The notes under the pieces are model-generated. The model saw only the letters and a program-made list of their open reading frames with translations, was not told the DNA's origin and made no database searches. This document shows positions 24,339-32,625 of a DNA stretch of 64,000 nucleotides, one piece after another. The stretch lies in assembly GCF_036174265.1 (NCBI RefSeq), contig NZ_CP108055.1, positions 4,712,001-4,776,000 of the forward strand. Reading direction: 5' to 3'. Made by a program: the position numbers and the translations under genes. Within the stretch, counting starts at the first letter, position 1; every line of letters starts with the position of its first letter. The stretch is from Streptomyces sp. NBC_00285 (GTDB taxonomy: Bacteria > Actinomycetota > Actinomycetes > Streptomycetales > Streptomycetaceae).

Positions 24339-24371
24339 TCACGGCGGCCTTGCCTGCCCGGGGACGCCCGC

Positions 24372-24578
24372 TCACCGCGTCACGTGGTGCCGTCCCGGAG
24401 CGGTTCGATCAGCCTTGGACGTCCGGCCGAAGGGTGGCATGTCCCACACCACGTCACCTTCCGATTCTGGTTCCTGCCATTCCAGAAGGTCATCGTCGAC
24501 GACGGGCTCCCACTCTCCCCAGATCTCAAAGAGTCCGTCGCGTCTCAATGCGTGCGCGCGGGAGTTGCACCTGCACAA
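24372..24578 (-). CDS. Small acidic hypothetical protein
   Basis: 68 aa from a TTG start. Begins MCRCNSRAHALRRDGLFEIW, with CxC, and continues with an acidic stretch (GEWEPVVDDDLLEWQEPESE), then DMPPFGRTSKADRTAPGRHH. The composition looks like protein, but the start is weak and codon bias modest. Not recognised. It is preceded on the same strand by a 26-codon frame (MTARPEECRVIAKAADRLG, 24603-24683). Confidence 0.4.
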   Translation of the reverse strand: MCRCNSRAHALRRDGLFEIWGEWEPVVDDDLLEWQEPESEGDVVWDMPPFGRTSKADRTAPGRHHVTR

Positions 24579-24686
24579 CTCGCTCTGGTCGGGATCTCCC
24601 TCTCACCCACCCTCGCGGATCATGACCCCGAGCCGATCGGCGGCCTTGGCGATCACCCGACACTCCTCGGGCCTGGCGGTCATCGG

Positions 24687-24736
24687 GATACGAAACAGCC
24701 CCCTCGGAGTGATCTCCAAGGGGGCTGTTTCGTATC
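24687..24736. terminator. Long perfect hairpin terminator
   Basis: 18-bp arms GATACGAAACAGCCCCCT and its exact complement, with a 14-nt loop. It lies 209 bp past the rpoA stop in the direction of rpoA transcription and probably ends that transcript. Confidence 0.85.
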
Positions 24737-24944
24737 TGCGGGGGACGGAAAGCGGGGCGCCCTCGCCCTCTTGCTCAGGCCTGGAGGGCCTGGAGGGCCT
24801 GGGCGTCTGCGTCTGCATCTGTGCTGGTGAGATCTCGACGACCCCAACAGGCCTCAGCAGCCCGCAGCGAGCCGGGGGCGGCGGCCGATGCTCAGCACCG
24901 GTTCTTCCGCCGTCCCGGCTCCTCCGCGACCCGGCTTCAACCGA

Positions 24945-25967
24945 TCAGTACTGCTCGGTCTCCACGAAACCCGCGTCCGCGTTGTCGTCGGCGCCGAAGG
25001 CGTCGGCGGCGGCCGTGGGGTCGAATCCGGGCGGGCTGTCCTTGAGGCCAAGGCCCAGGCCGGCCAGCTTCGCCTTGACCTCGTCGATGGACTTCGAACC
25101 GAAGTTGCGGATGTCCAGGAGGTCGGCCTCGGAGCGTGAAAGGAGCTCGCCCACGGAGTGGACGCCCTCACGCTTGAGGCAGTTGTAGGAGCGGACCGTG
25201 AGCTCCAGCTCCTCGATCGGCAGCGCGAGGTCAGCGGCAAGGGCGGCGTCCGTGGGGGACGGGCCCATGTCGATGCCCTCGGCGTCGATGTTCAGCTCAC
25301 GGGCGAGACCGAACAGCTCGACCAGCGTCTTGCCCGCGGAGGCCATGGCGTCACGCGGACGCATCGCCTGCTTGGTCTCGACGTCGACGATCAGCTTGTC
25401 GAAGTCGGTGCGCTGCTCGACACGCGTGGCCTCGACCTTGTACGTGACCTTGAGCACCGGGCTGTAGATGGAGTCGACCGGAATACGGCCGATCTCCTGG
25501 CCCACCTGCTTGTTCTGCACGGCGGAGACATAACCGCGGCCACGCTCGACCGTCAGTTCCATCTCCAGCTTGCCCTTGCCGTTGAGCGTGGCAAGAACCA
25601 GATCGGGGTTGTGCACCTCGACACCGGCCGGAGGCGCGATGTCGGCGGCGGTGACCAGACCCGGACCCTGCTTGCGCAGGTACATCACCACGGGCTCGTC
25701 GTGCTCCGAGGAGACGACCAGCTGCTTGATGTTGAGGATCAGGTCGGTGACGTCCTCCTTGACGCCCGGCACGGTGGTGAACTCATGCAGGACACCGTCG
25801 ACCCGGATGCTCGTGACAGCAGCACCGGGAATCGACGACAGGAGGGTACGGCGGAGGGAGTTGCCGAGGGTGTAACCGAATCCCGGCTCCAGCGGCTCGA
25901 TCACGAACCGGGAACGGAACTCGTCGACGACCTCTTCGGTCAACGAGGGACGCTGAGCGATCAGCAC
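24945..25967 (-). CDS. rpoA: RNA polymerase alpha subunit, solitary copy
   Basis: 340 aa, GTG start after AGGGCAATACCTC. Complete alphaNTD ([40 protein letters not shown] for dimerisation and beta/beta' contact) and complete alphaCTD ([20 protein letters not shown], the helix-hairpin that binds UP elements and activators). From memory it is nearly identical to the S. coelicolor protein, the differences being clustered in the CTD. The usual neighbours rpsM-rpsK-rpsD upstream and rplQ downstream are absent; the surroundings are toxin-antitoxin and flotillin genes. Therefore it is most likely a second rpoA copy. It could be expressed and compete for RNAP assembly. Confidence 0.9.
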   Translation of the reverse strand: MLIAQRPSLTEEVVDEFRSRFVIEPLEPGFGYTLGNSLRRTLLSSIPGAAVTSIRVDGVLHEFTTVPGVKEDVTDLILNIKQLVVSSEHDEPVVMYLRKQGPGLVTAADIAPPAGVEVHNPDLVLATLNGKGKLEMELTVERGRGYVSAVQNKQVGQEIGRIPVDSIYSPVLKVTYKVEATRVEQRTDFDKLIVDVETKQAMRPRDAMASAGKTLVELFGLARELNIDAEGIDMGPSPTDAALAADLALPIEELELTVRSYNCLKREGVHSVGELLSRSEADLLDIRNFGSKSIDEVKAKLAGLGLGLKDSPPGFDPTAAADAFGADDNADAGFVETEQY

Positions 25968-25980
25968 GAGGTATTGCCCT

Positions 25981-26040
25981 TCAGTGTTTGGCGCCCGCTA
26001 TGTGACGCCGTAGACATCACAAAGGGTACGGGCGGTTGGA
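25981..26040 (-). promoter_or_regulatory. Promoter region of the solitary rpoA
   Basis: On the minus strand TGTGATG-TCTACGG-CGTCACA (26001-26021) is a dyad with one mismatch, 34 bp upstream of the GTG. TTGTGA in its left arm could be a -35. No rpsD end is present, so this copy needs its own promoter. Confidence 0.4.
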
Positions 26041-26253
26041 CCCCCGCCGAGGCCGAACCGCCCGACCTCCACCCCGGCACAGTCTCCGGAGGCCCGGTTG
26101 CGCCGCACCCGCCCGCGGTCTCCGTGCGGCCCAGGGGCACTGCTTGCGGGCGCTTCCGCCCCCGTGGCGCGGACCGGATCCTCCTGCCCGTTGGGTCACG
26201 GCCGGACTGGGTCTATGGTCGGAATCACAGGCCCAGGGCGAGGAGGACGGCCG

Positions 26254-26508
26254 GTGATGCCGCAGGACGAGGCCGTGATCGGCTGCATGGGGAAGGTGCT
26301 CATCGGAACCCGCGGATCCGCGGGGCCCGGCGAGATCCTGGTGCGGGTCAGAGGCGGCTCGGAGACCTTCCTCGCCTGGTCGGAAAACCCGCTGTCAGCA
26401 GGCGCGACGGTGCTCGTGATCGAATCACGAGGATGCCGCGAGGTCGGCGTCATCGAGTGGGTGGATCCATTGGACGCGCTCGGCGACGACACCGCCGACG
26501 CCGACTGA
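26254..26508 (+). CDS. NfeD-like OB-fold protein
   Basis: 84 aa; GTG 26254 (or ATG 26257) after a strong GAGGAGG. The sequence IGCMGKVLIGTRGSAGPGEI and LVRVRGGSETFLAWSENPLS shows the alternating glycine/valine pattern of the short NfeD C-terminal OB domain, without membrane helices. NfeD proteins work with SPFH/flotillin partners, and a flotillin gene follows 11 bp downstream. It probably interacts with that protein at the membrane. Confidence 0.75.
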   Translation: MMPQDEAVIGCMGKVLIGTRGSAGPGEILVRVRGGSETFLAWSENPLSAGATVLVIESRGCREVGVIEWVDPLDALGDDTADAD

Positions 26509-26519
26509 GGAGTACAGGC

Positions 26520-27716
26520 ATGTTCGGATACCGCGTCCCCGCCCCCGACGAGGCGATGTTGATCTCGGGAGGCAGGCGGGGACTGGGGGGCGCTCCGTTT
26601 CGAGTGGTGACGGGGCACGGCAAGTTCGTGCTCCCGGTCTTTCGCAAGGTCCGGTTCCTCACCCTGTCCATGTGTGAGTCCGAGGTGACCGAGACCTGTG
26701 TGACCAGGCAGGGCATCGCGTTGCACGTCCGTGCGGTCATCGCTTTCAAGGTCGGCAACGATCACGAGAGCATCATCAACGCAGGTCAGCGGTTTCTCTC
26801 CGACCAGGACCAGATGTCGGTGCTCACCGGCCGGATCTTCGCCGGCCATCTGCGGGCCATCATCGGCTCGATGACGGTCGAGGAGATCGTCACCGAGCGG
26901 CAGAAGCTCGCCGCGGAGGTCCTGGACACCTCGAAGACCGAGATGGCGAAGATCGGCCTGACCGTCGACTCCCTTCAGATCCAGTCGATCGACGACGGCG
27001 ACACCGGCTACATCGACGCGATGTCCGCGCCGCACAAGGCGGCCATCCAGCGGCAGGCCCAGATCGCCCAGGCGCAGGCCACTCAGGCCTCGGTCGAGGC
27101 GGAGCAGGCGGCGGCCCGCAACCAGGCCGAATACGCCCGGCAGACCGCCATCGTCAGGGCCGAGTACTCGGCCGAGGTGGACCGCGCCCAGGCGAAGGCC
27201 GCGCAGGCCGGGCCGCTGGCGCAGGCGGACGCCCAGCAGGAGGTGCTCGCCGCCCAGACGGAGCTGGCCCTGCGCCAGGCCAAGCTGCGCCAGCAGCAGC
27301 TGGTGGCCGAGATCGTGAAGCCCGCCGAGGCCGAGGCGGAGCGGATCAGGATCCTCGCGGCCGCCGATGCGCAGCGGATGAAGATCCAGGCGGAGGCGGC
27401 GGCCTCGTACGACCGGGTCGCACTCGACCGGATGCTGATCGACCAGCTCCCGCAGATCGTCAAGGAGGCCGCGGGCGGCCTCGCGGGTGCCAACGTCAAC
27501 GTCCTCAACGGCGCGGACGGGCTCGGCGAGATCGCCGCGGGCCTGGTGTCGCAGGGGCTGACGATCCTCGACTCGGTCCGGCAGAACCTGGGCGGACAGG
27601 ACTCCGACGGCCGCCGCCCCGACGGCCGCCCCGGGGCGAGCGAGGACAGCAGCCTGCTCCAACTGCCTTCCGGCGAGGAGCAGAAGCCGAAGAACGGTCG
27701 GGTGGACGTCGACTAG
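26520..27716 (+). CDS. Flotillin / SPFH-domain protein
   Basis: 398 aa from ATG 26520; GAGGAG overlaps the preceding stop. The SPFH/band-7 domain covers about residues 25-190 (FRVVTGHGKFVLPVFRKVRF and the VTRQGIALHVRAVIAFKVGN segment). A long Ala/Gln/Glu-rich coiled coil follows (about 190-310: AQIAQAQATQASVEAEQAAA, the typical flotillin EA repeats), then a Gly-rich tail. No clear transmembrane helix; peripheral membrane scaffold. The NfeD-flotillin pair is conserved in bacteria and affects membrane fluidity and protein quality control. Confidence 0.92.
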   Translation: MFGYRVPAPDEAMLISGGRRGLGGAPFRVVTGHGKFVLPVFRKVRFLTLSMCESEVTETCVTRQGIALHVRAVIAFKVGNDHESIINAGQRFLSDQDQMSVLTGRIFAGHLRAIIGSMTVEEIVTERQKLAAEVLDTSKTEMAKIGLTVDSLQIQSIDDGDTGYIDAMSAPHKAAIQRQAQIAQAQATQASVEAEQAAARNQAEYARQTAIVRAEYSAEVDRAQAKAAQAGPLAQADAQQEVLAAQTELALRQAKLRQQQLVAEIVKPAEAEAERIRILAAADAQRMKIQAEAAASYDRVALDRMLIDQLPQIVKEAAGGLAGANVNVLNGADGLGEIAAGLVSQGLTILDSVRQNLGGQDSDGRRPDGRPGASEDSSLLQLPSGEEQKPKNGRVDVD

Positions 27717-28267
27717 GGGTGCCAACAGGCCTGCTCACGTGGGGAGTTCATCCATCACCCTTGGGCGGGGGCTCGCGGCAGGGGCCGTGGGAGCGGGCGG
27801 GCGCGTACAGGCCTGTACCGCCGCGGCCCGGCACGTCCGGTCCCTCACGTGCCCCCTGCTCCGGTCGGGACCGACCATCTCTCTCCCTGGAGTCCGGAAA
27901 TCTGTCCTGGCGGCAGTAGACATTGGCCGGTGATGTGGTTATGGTTTCTCTTGTAGCCGAGATCGAGCAAGGCCCGGCAGACACGAACTGCCGGCCAGAA
28001 GTACCAGTGAGTGCAGTTCGCAGGACGGTGTGGTGGTGGAGTTCCGAAGCCAGGGTTGGTGCAGGACGGCGACGGGACTGACGACCGCACCGGGTGACCC
28101 GCAGCGATCAGGGGTCGCCACCAGCAGTGCGGTTCAGCGGTTCCTCGGTAAAGGCGTCGGCTGCGGGCGCGCGTGCCGGGAGGTTCGACAGTGGGGTTCC
28201 AAGCCGGAGCAGATGCAGGACGGGCGACGGGGCTGGCTGCCGAAGAGTGGCGCTGTGACAGGCCACA

Positions 28268-28346
28268 AGCAGTTCGCAACACAGCAGTACGCAATACGCA
28301 GTACCAGCAGGTCGCAACACCAGCAGTACGCAGTTCCCGCAAGGTA
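28268..28346 (+). repeat. Degenerate AGCAGTACGCA repeats
   Basis: Five imperfect direct copies of a 10-16 bp unit: AGCAGTTCGCAACAC, AGCAGTACGCA, ATACGCAGTACC, AGCAGGTCGCAACACC, AGCAGTACGCAG. They lie 280-350 bp upstream of the MerR-like gene. Confidence 0.6.
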
Positions 28347-28573
28347 AATCAGCTCAGCCAGAGGGAAAGAACGGAGGATCCAGGCACCATCAGGATCGCC
28401 CGGGCGAGCATCTTGGGCCCGGGTACCGCAGGACATCGATAGTGAGGTGGTCTCCGGTCGAGCAACCGCGATCCCCGCAACCCCGACAGCTCTCAGGTCG
28501 GGCCCGCGGAAACAGAAGGCCGGCGCAGTACCAGGGCCGGCAGATGGTGTAGCAGTTTCCTTCGGGGCCCTGG

Positions 28574-28609
28574 TGCCATACGGCACCGGGGCCCCTCCAC
28601 GCGTTCCAC
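28574..28609 (+). terminator. Strong hairpin just before the MerR-like gene
   Basis: GGGGCCC-T-GGTGCC / GGCACC-G-GGGCCCC with loop ATAC, ending about 12 bp upstream of the ribosome-binding site. Its position suggests transcription attenuation of the leader, or termination of an upstream small RNA. Confidence 0.6.
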
Positions 28610-28620
28610 AGAGAGGTGCG

Positions 28621-28956
28621 ATGACAGCAGACGACTCGTTCGGGCGTCTTGACGACGACGACTACCCCGCCTACACCATGGGCCGGGCCGCCGAGTTGCT
28701 CGGCACCACGCAGGGCTTCCTCCGGGCCATCGGCGAAGCCCGCCTCATCACGCCGCTCCGCTCCGCGGGTGGCCACCGCCGCTACTCCCGCTACCAGTTG
28801 CGCATCGCCGCCCGTGCTCGCGCGCTCGTCGACCAGGGCACTCCCATCGAGGCGGCCTGCCGCATCGTCATCCTCGAGGACCAACTCGAGGACGCCCAGC
28901 GCATCAACGCCGAATACCGTCGCGCCGCCGAAGCGTCCCGACCGCCCGCCGCCTGA
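28621..28956 (+). CDS. MerR-like HTH protein
   Basis: 111 aa; ATG 28621 after AGAGAGGTG. YTMGRAAELLGTTQGFLRAI, then SAGGHRRYSRYQLRIAARAR, is the MerR-type winged HTH, followed by a short helix (IVILEDQLEDAQRINAEYRR) instead of a ligand domain. Such short MerR-like proteins in Streptomyces accompany stress genes; the next gene downstream is a cold-shock protein 465 bp on. A terminator hairpin (28988-29010) separates them. Confidence 0.85.
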   Translation: MTADDSFGRLDDDDYPAYTMGRAAELLGTTQGFLRAIGEARLITPLRSAGGHRRYSRYQLRIAARARALVDQGTPIEAACRIVILEDQLEDAQRINAEYRRAAEASRPPAA

Positions 28957-28987
28957 GGGCACGCGTGGTCACGGTCCGGGAGCCCCT

Positions 28988-29010
28988 CGCCCACGTCTTC
29001 GGCGTGGGCG
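28988..29010 (+). terminator. Terminator after the MerR-like gene
   Basis: CGCCCACG / CGTGGGCG stem, loop TCTTCGG, followed by TTCT. Confidence 0.7.
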
Positions 29011-29421
29011 TTCTGCTGCGCCGTGCCGTGCCGCTCGGAGAACAGACGGTCGCGCCTGCTGACCACCCCCGGAATAATCGCGCTCTTCTGAGCACTTAAC
29101 GGCGCCCGCGCTCCTGAAACGCTGCGGTCCGAGTGGGCCAATATCTATGGCCGCCAGGTGAGAGTTTGACACGTCACGCGGAAAGTGTTTTTGCCGCAAT
29201 CGACGGGGTAAAGGAATTTATCGCCCTCGGGCCATCGCCTCGTGCTACTGTCGATCTCAGTTGCAGTTGTGGTTCCCAAAAACTTCAAGCGCCTTCGCCG
29301 GTTTTTTCAGTCGCCGGCGGCGTTTTCGTACAGCCGGTCATTTTCCGGACGGGGCATCATCGCGGCGACCCGGTAACCGTGCATCGCGGGTCCCGGCGTA
29401 CTGCCCAAGAGGAGATATGAC
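29011..29421 (+). promoter_or_regulatory. Promoter and long leader of the cold-shock gene
   Basis: 411 bp without a gene. AT-rich words and the hairpin CGCCGG-TTTTTTCAGT-CGCCGGCG (29296-29320) occur before the ATG. Long structured leaders are typical of csp mRNAs, where they sense temperature. AAGAGGAGAT is the ribosome-binding site. Confidence 0.5.
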
Positions 29422-29625
29422 ATGGCGTCAGGCACAGTGAAGTGGTTCAACGCGGCCAAGGGTTTCGGCTTCATCGAGCAGGATGGTGGGGGCGCCGACG
29501 TGTTCGCCCACTTCTCGAACATCGCCGCCCAGGGCTTCCGCGAGCTGGTCGAAGGCCAGAAGGTCACCTTCGACATCGCGTCGGGCCAGAAGGGCCCGAC
29601 GGCCGAGAACATCGTCCTCGCCTGA
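29422..29625 (+). CDS. Cold-shock protein (CspA family)
   Basis: 67 aa, standard length. [20 protein letters not shown] and VFAHFSNI contain RNP1 (KGFGFI) and RNP2 (VFAHF), whose aromatic residues stack on single-stranded nucleic acid. An RNA chaperone active in cold shock or general growth. The neighbouring DEAD-box helicase supports a shared RNA-remodelling role. Confidence 0.97.
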   Translation: MASGTVKWFNAAKGFGFIEQDGGGADVFAHFSNIAAQGFRELVEGQKVTFDIASGQKGPTAENIVLA

Positions 29626-29641
29626 CGCTGACGCACACTTC

Positions 29642-29683
29642 GCAGCTGGGGCCCGCATCCCTCGGGGTGCGGGCCCCAGCTGC
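29642..29683 (+). terminator. Terminator after the cold-shock gene
   Basis: Perfect 16-bp stem GCAGCTGGGGCCCGCA and its complement, loop of 10 nt. Confidence 0.92.
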
Positions 29684-29922
29684 GGACATTTCCCGCAGTG
29701 GTGTGACCTGTGGGACGGGAAGCGCCCACACCCCCTCCAGGGGCACGCGCCCCGTCCAGGGCACAACCGGTGGACGTCCGACGTCCGGGATTTCACGTCC
29801 ATCAGGGCGTCAGAAATTCCGTCGATGCAATCCACGCCCGATCCACTGCACTTCCCAGATTCCTTTTCACATTCCATTCGGTCCGTTCTTGAGATTCCCC
29901 GCGCTGCTTCCGCTGCGGGAAT

Positions 29923-29947
29923 TCCTTGATACGTGCCGTATCAAGGA
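29923..29947 (+). promoter_or_regulatory. Hairpin overlapping the helicase ribosome-binding site
   Basis: TCCTTGATACG-TGC-CGTATCAAGGA, a perfect 11-bp stem. The right arm takes up AAGGA of the AAGGAAGG Shine-Dalgarno (29943-29950), 6 bp before the ATG. Could be a thermosensor, a protein-binding site, or a DNA operator. Confidence 0.7.
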
Positions 29948-29956
29948 AGGTTCTCG

Positions 29957-31483
29957 ATGAACTCCGCACGTACGAATGACCGCTCTTCCCGCCGCAACCG
30001 TGGCGACGGCACCGCTTTCGGCGCCGGTTCGAATCGGGGCAGCCGTTTCGGATCGTCCACCCCGAGCCGTTCTGGGGGTTCGAGCCGCTCAGGGGGCCCG
30101 AGCCGTTCCGGCGGCTACGGCCGGCGGCCCGCAGCGGTCCAGGGTGAGTTCGCCCTGCCGGAGACGATCACTCCTGCCCTGCCCGCGGTCGAGGCGTTCG
30201 CCGACCTCGACATGCCCAAGCAGTTGCTGGCCGCGCTGACCGCGCAGGGTGTGAGCGTCCCGTTCCCGATCCAGGGCGCGACCCTGCCCAACACCCTCGC
30301 GGGCCGCGACGCCCTGGGCCGCGGGCGCACCGGTTCCGGCAAGACCCTCGCCTTCGGCCTGGCCCTGCTGGCCCGGACCGCCGGACAGCGCGCCGAGCCC
30401 CGCCAGCCGCTGGCCCTGGTGCTCGTGCCGACGCGTGAGCTGGCCCAGCAGGTGACCGACGCGCTCACCCCCTACGCCCGCTCGGTGCAGCTGCGTCTCG
30501 CCACGGTCGTGGGAGGCATGTCGATCGGCAAGCAGGCCAACGCGCTGCGCACCGGAGCCGAGGTCGTCGTCGCCACGCCGGGACGGCTCAAGGACCTCAT
30601 CGACCGCGGTGACTGCCGGCTGAACCAGGTCGCGATCACCGTCCTCGACGAGGCCGACCAGATGGCCGACATGGGCTTCATGCCCCAGGTCACCGCGCTC
30701 CTGGACCAGGTCCGCCCCGAGGGTCAGCGGATGCTCTTCTCCGCCACCCTCGACCGCAACGTCGACCGCCTGGTCCGCCGCTACCTCACCGACCCGGTCG
30801 TCCACTCCGTCGACCCGTCCGCGGGTGCGGTCAGCACGATGGAGCACCACGTACTGCACGTCCACGGCGCGGACAAGCACTGGACGACGACGCAGATCGC
30901 GGCGCGTGAGGGCCGGGTGATCATGTTCCTGGACACCAAGCACGCCGTCGACCGGCTGACGCAGGACCTGCTGAACAGCGGTGTCCGGGCCGCCGCCCTG
31001 CACGGCGGCAAGTCGCAGCCGCAGCGCACCCGCACCCTGACCCAGTTCAAGACCGGGCACGTCACCGTGCTCGTGGCCACGAACGTCGCCGCCCGCGGCA
31101 TCCACGTCGACAACCTCGACCTGGTCGTCAACGTCGACCCGCCGACCGACCACAAGGACTACCTGCACCGCGGTGGACGTACCGCGCGCGCCGGCGAGTC
31201 CGGCAGGGTCGTCACCCTGGTCACCCCCAACCAGCGCCGTGACATGAGCCGCCTCATGAACGACGCCGGCATCGTGCCCGAGACCACCCAGATCCGCACC
31301 GGCGAAGAGGCGCTCGGCCTGATCACCGGAGCCCAGACGCCCTCCGGTATTCCCGTGACGATCACCGCGCCGGTCGCCGAACGGCGTGAGCGCAGTACGT
31401 CATCGTCACGCGGCCGTCGCAGCCCCGCGTCGGCTGCCCGGCGCAGGACCGGACGGCAGTCGTCGTTCAACGCGGCGGCGTAA
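29957..31483 (+). CDS. DEAD-box ATP-dependent RNA helicase
   Basis: 508 aa; ATG 29957. N-terminal Arg/Gly/Ser-rich tail (about residues 1-60, SGGSSRSGGPSRSGG) that may bind RNA. Core motifs in order: Q-like PFPIQG, I GRGRTGSGKT, Ia PTRELAQQ, Ib TPGRL, II DEAD (LDEADQMADMGF), III SAT, then the second RecA domain with ATNVAARGIH and VI HRGGRTARAG. C-terminal basic tail. Unwinds structured RNA, likely at low temperature or in ribosome maturation. The ribosome-binding site is partly inside a perfect hairpin. Upstream neighbour is the cold-shock gene. Confidence 0.95.
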   Translation: MNSARTNDRSSRRNRGDGTAFGAGSNRGSRFGSSTPSRSGGSSRSGGPSRSGGYGRRPAAVQGEFALPETITPALPAVEAFADLDMPKQLLAALTAQGVSVPFPIQGATLPNTLAGRDALGRGRTGSGKTLAFGLALLARTAGQRAEPRQPLALVLVPTRELAQQVTDALTPYARSVQLRLATVVGGMSIGKQANALRTGAEVVVATPGRLKDLIDRGDCRLNQVAITVLDEADQMADMGFMPQVTALLDQVRPEGQRMLFSATLDRNVDRLVRRYLTDPVVHSVDPSAGAVSTMEHHVLHVHGADKHWTTTQIAAREGRVIMFLDTKHAVDRLTQDLLNSGVRAAALHGGKSQPQRTRTLTQFKTGHVTVLVATNVAARGIHVDNLDLVVNVDPPTDHKDYLHRGGRTARAGESGRVVTLVTPNQRRDMSRLMNDAGIVPETTQIRTGEEALGLITGAQTPSGIPVTITAPVAERRERSTSSSRGRRSPASAARRRTGRQSSFNAAA

Positions 31484-31535
31484 TTACTTCGTGTTCAGGT
31501 TGAGGAAACTGGCCCACCTCTGCAGGAGGCACGTT

Positions 31536-31940
31536 TTGACGATCGTTCAGATGCAGCCCCGCTCCTCTGGTGCCGCTCGCGTACCCAGGACGGTGGCCGA
31601 CGCCATGCAGACCGCCGGACCGCAGGTCTGCGACGACATGACCGTCGAGGTGGCCCTGTCCGTCATGGCGAGCGCCCGCACCGGGCACCTGCTCGTCTGC
31701 GACAACGACGGCGCGTGCACCGGGCTCCTCACCCGGGACCGGCTCACCGCGGTCCGTGACAGCGCCGTGTACACGGACCGGGTCCAGCTGCGGGACATCC
31801 TCGTCGACCCGGGGCCCTTCGCCTCCCCCTTGACTACCATGGCCGAAGCCGAGCAGGCGATGCGTCACCTTCTGCTCGACGCCCTGCCCGTGGTCGACGA
31901 ACACGGCAACGCCCTGGGTGTCCTCGCCCTGACCAGCTGA
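31536..31940 (+). CDS. CBS-domain protein
   Basis: 134 aa from TTG 31536, 7 nt after GGAGG; the first internal ATG (31551) has no site. Two CBS motifs: TVADAMQTAGPQVCDDMTVE with GHLLVCDNDGACTGLLTRD, and LRDILVDPGP with DALPVVDEHGNALGVLALTS. A Bateman module probably binding an adenine nucleotide, with no effector domain. It lies between the helicase and a small conserved gene in the same direction, so likely cotranscribed. Confidence 0.88.
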   Translation: MTIVQMQPRSSGAARVPRTVADAMQTAGPQVCDDMTVEVALSVMASARTGHLLVCDNDGACTGLLTRDRLTAVRDSAVYTDRVQLRDILVDPGPFASPLTTMAEAEQAMRHLLLDALPVVDEHGNALGVLALTS

Positions 31941-31993
31941 ACCATCCACACCGCGGCAGAACCATTCCCTCGTTCTTCTCCCTGTGAGGCATC

Positions 31994-32305
31994 ATGCGCT
32001 GCGTCATCGCCCGCTTCCCCTTCGACCTCACCAAGCACGGCGTCCTGGAATCCATGAAGGGCGTCAAGCCCGAGGAGGTCGTCGGGGCGTCCGTGATCGT
32101 CGGCCGTCGCACCTACCCCGCCAAGCAGGTCGGGCAGGTCGTCACACGCCAGGACCGCCGCGACTTCAGCGCCGCCGAAGTCCTCCGGGCCATGGCCCAA
32201 CTCGGCTTCACCTGCCGCGACGTCACCCCGGCCGCCGCACCCACGCTCGCGCTGAGCCCGCTCCAAGAGGCTTCCGCGATGCTCGGGACCCCCGCGGCCG
32301 TCTGA
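31994..32305 (+). CDS. SCO5918-type small conserved protein
   Basis: 103 aa. MRCVIARFPFDLTKHGVLES and GRRTYPAKQVGQVVTRQDRR match my memory of the SCO5918 family that accompanies a DEAD-box helicase and cold-shock gene in streptomycetes. Pattern suggests a small alpha/beta protein. Function unknown; a role in RNA metabolism is inferred from context only. Confidence 0.8.
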   Translation: MRCVIARFPFDLTKHGVLESMKGVKPEEVVGASVIVGRRTYPAKQVGQVVTRQDRRDFSAAEVLRAMAQLGFTCRDVTPAAAPTLALSPLQEASAMLGTPAAV

Positions 32306-32351
32306 CCGACAGGACAGGCAGGCGCGAGCCGCCACCGCCGTTGTCGAAGCA

Positions 32352-32395
32352 GCACTGATGGTCCGACCGGAATGCTCCGGTCGGACCATCAGTGC
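32352..32395 (+). terminator. Terminator of the cold-shock/helicase cluster
   Basis: Perfect 20-bp stem beginning GCACTGATGGTCCGACCGGA, loop ATGC. The strongest hairpin in the window. Confidence 0.93.
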
Positions 32396-32570
32396 GTACG
32401 AGGGGTTCCTCACCGCGGCGTTGCGCGCAGTCCGGCCTGGAAACGGGAGTCCGCGTCGAGGACGAGGAGCGGCCTCCGACTTCCGTGGGCAGTCAACCGG
32501 AATTCAACCTGTCGGAAACATTGACTCACTCACGCCCCAAATCTATCTTTCGGTCGAAACTCCGTACGTC

Positions 32571-32586
32571 GTTCCATATATCGAAC
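32571..32586. promoter_or_regulatory. Palindromic box upstream of the GH43 gene
   Basis: GTTCCATATATCGAAC, one mismatch from the perfect palindrome GTTCGATATATCGAAC, 40 bp upstream of the GTG. Counterpart of 10824-10839. Confidence 0.55.
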
Positions 32587-32625
32587 CATGTCGGCCCGGG
32601 AACAGGCCGCTGAAGGAGACCCGCC

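Larger units (their letters stand above)
27717..28620 (+). other. 900-bp leader/intergenic region ending in an attenuator-like hairpin
   Basis: No gene is convincing. It contains clustered CAGTACGCA / AGCAGTACGCA / GTCGCAACACC words between 28268 and 28346, and just before the next gene a long hairpin (28574-28609). The upstream half has AT-richer DNA (GATGTGGTTATGGTTTCTC, 27931-27949) that may hold the promoter. A long leader RNA or an independent small RNA is plausible. Confidence 0.4.

Noticed and set aside
24603..24683. MTARPEECRVIAKAADRLG frame as a third integrase tail
   Set aside because: Only the short DRLGxMIR part resembles int2; no catalytic tyrosine motif, so similarity may be chance.
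24945..25967. rpoA as evidence for the ribosomal alpha operon
   Set aside because: No rpsM, rpsK, rpsD or rplQ on either side; therefore treated as a separate copy.
25158..26519. Open frame extending the flotillin upstream across rpoA
   Set aside because: The first 454 codons are antisense to rpoA; ATG 26520 has a proper ribosome-binding site and starts the SPFH protein.
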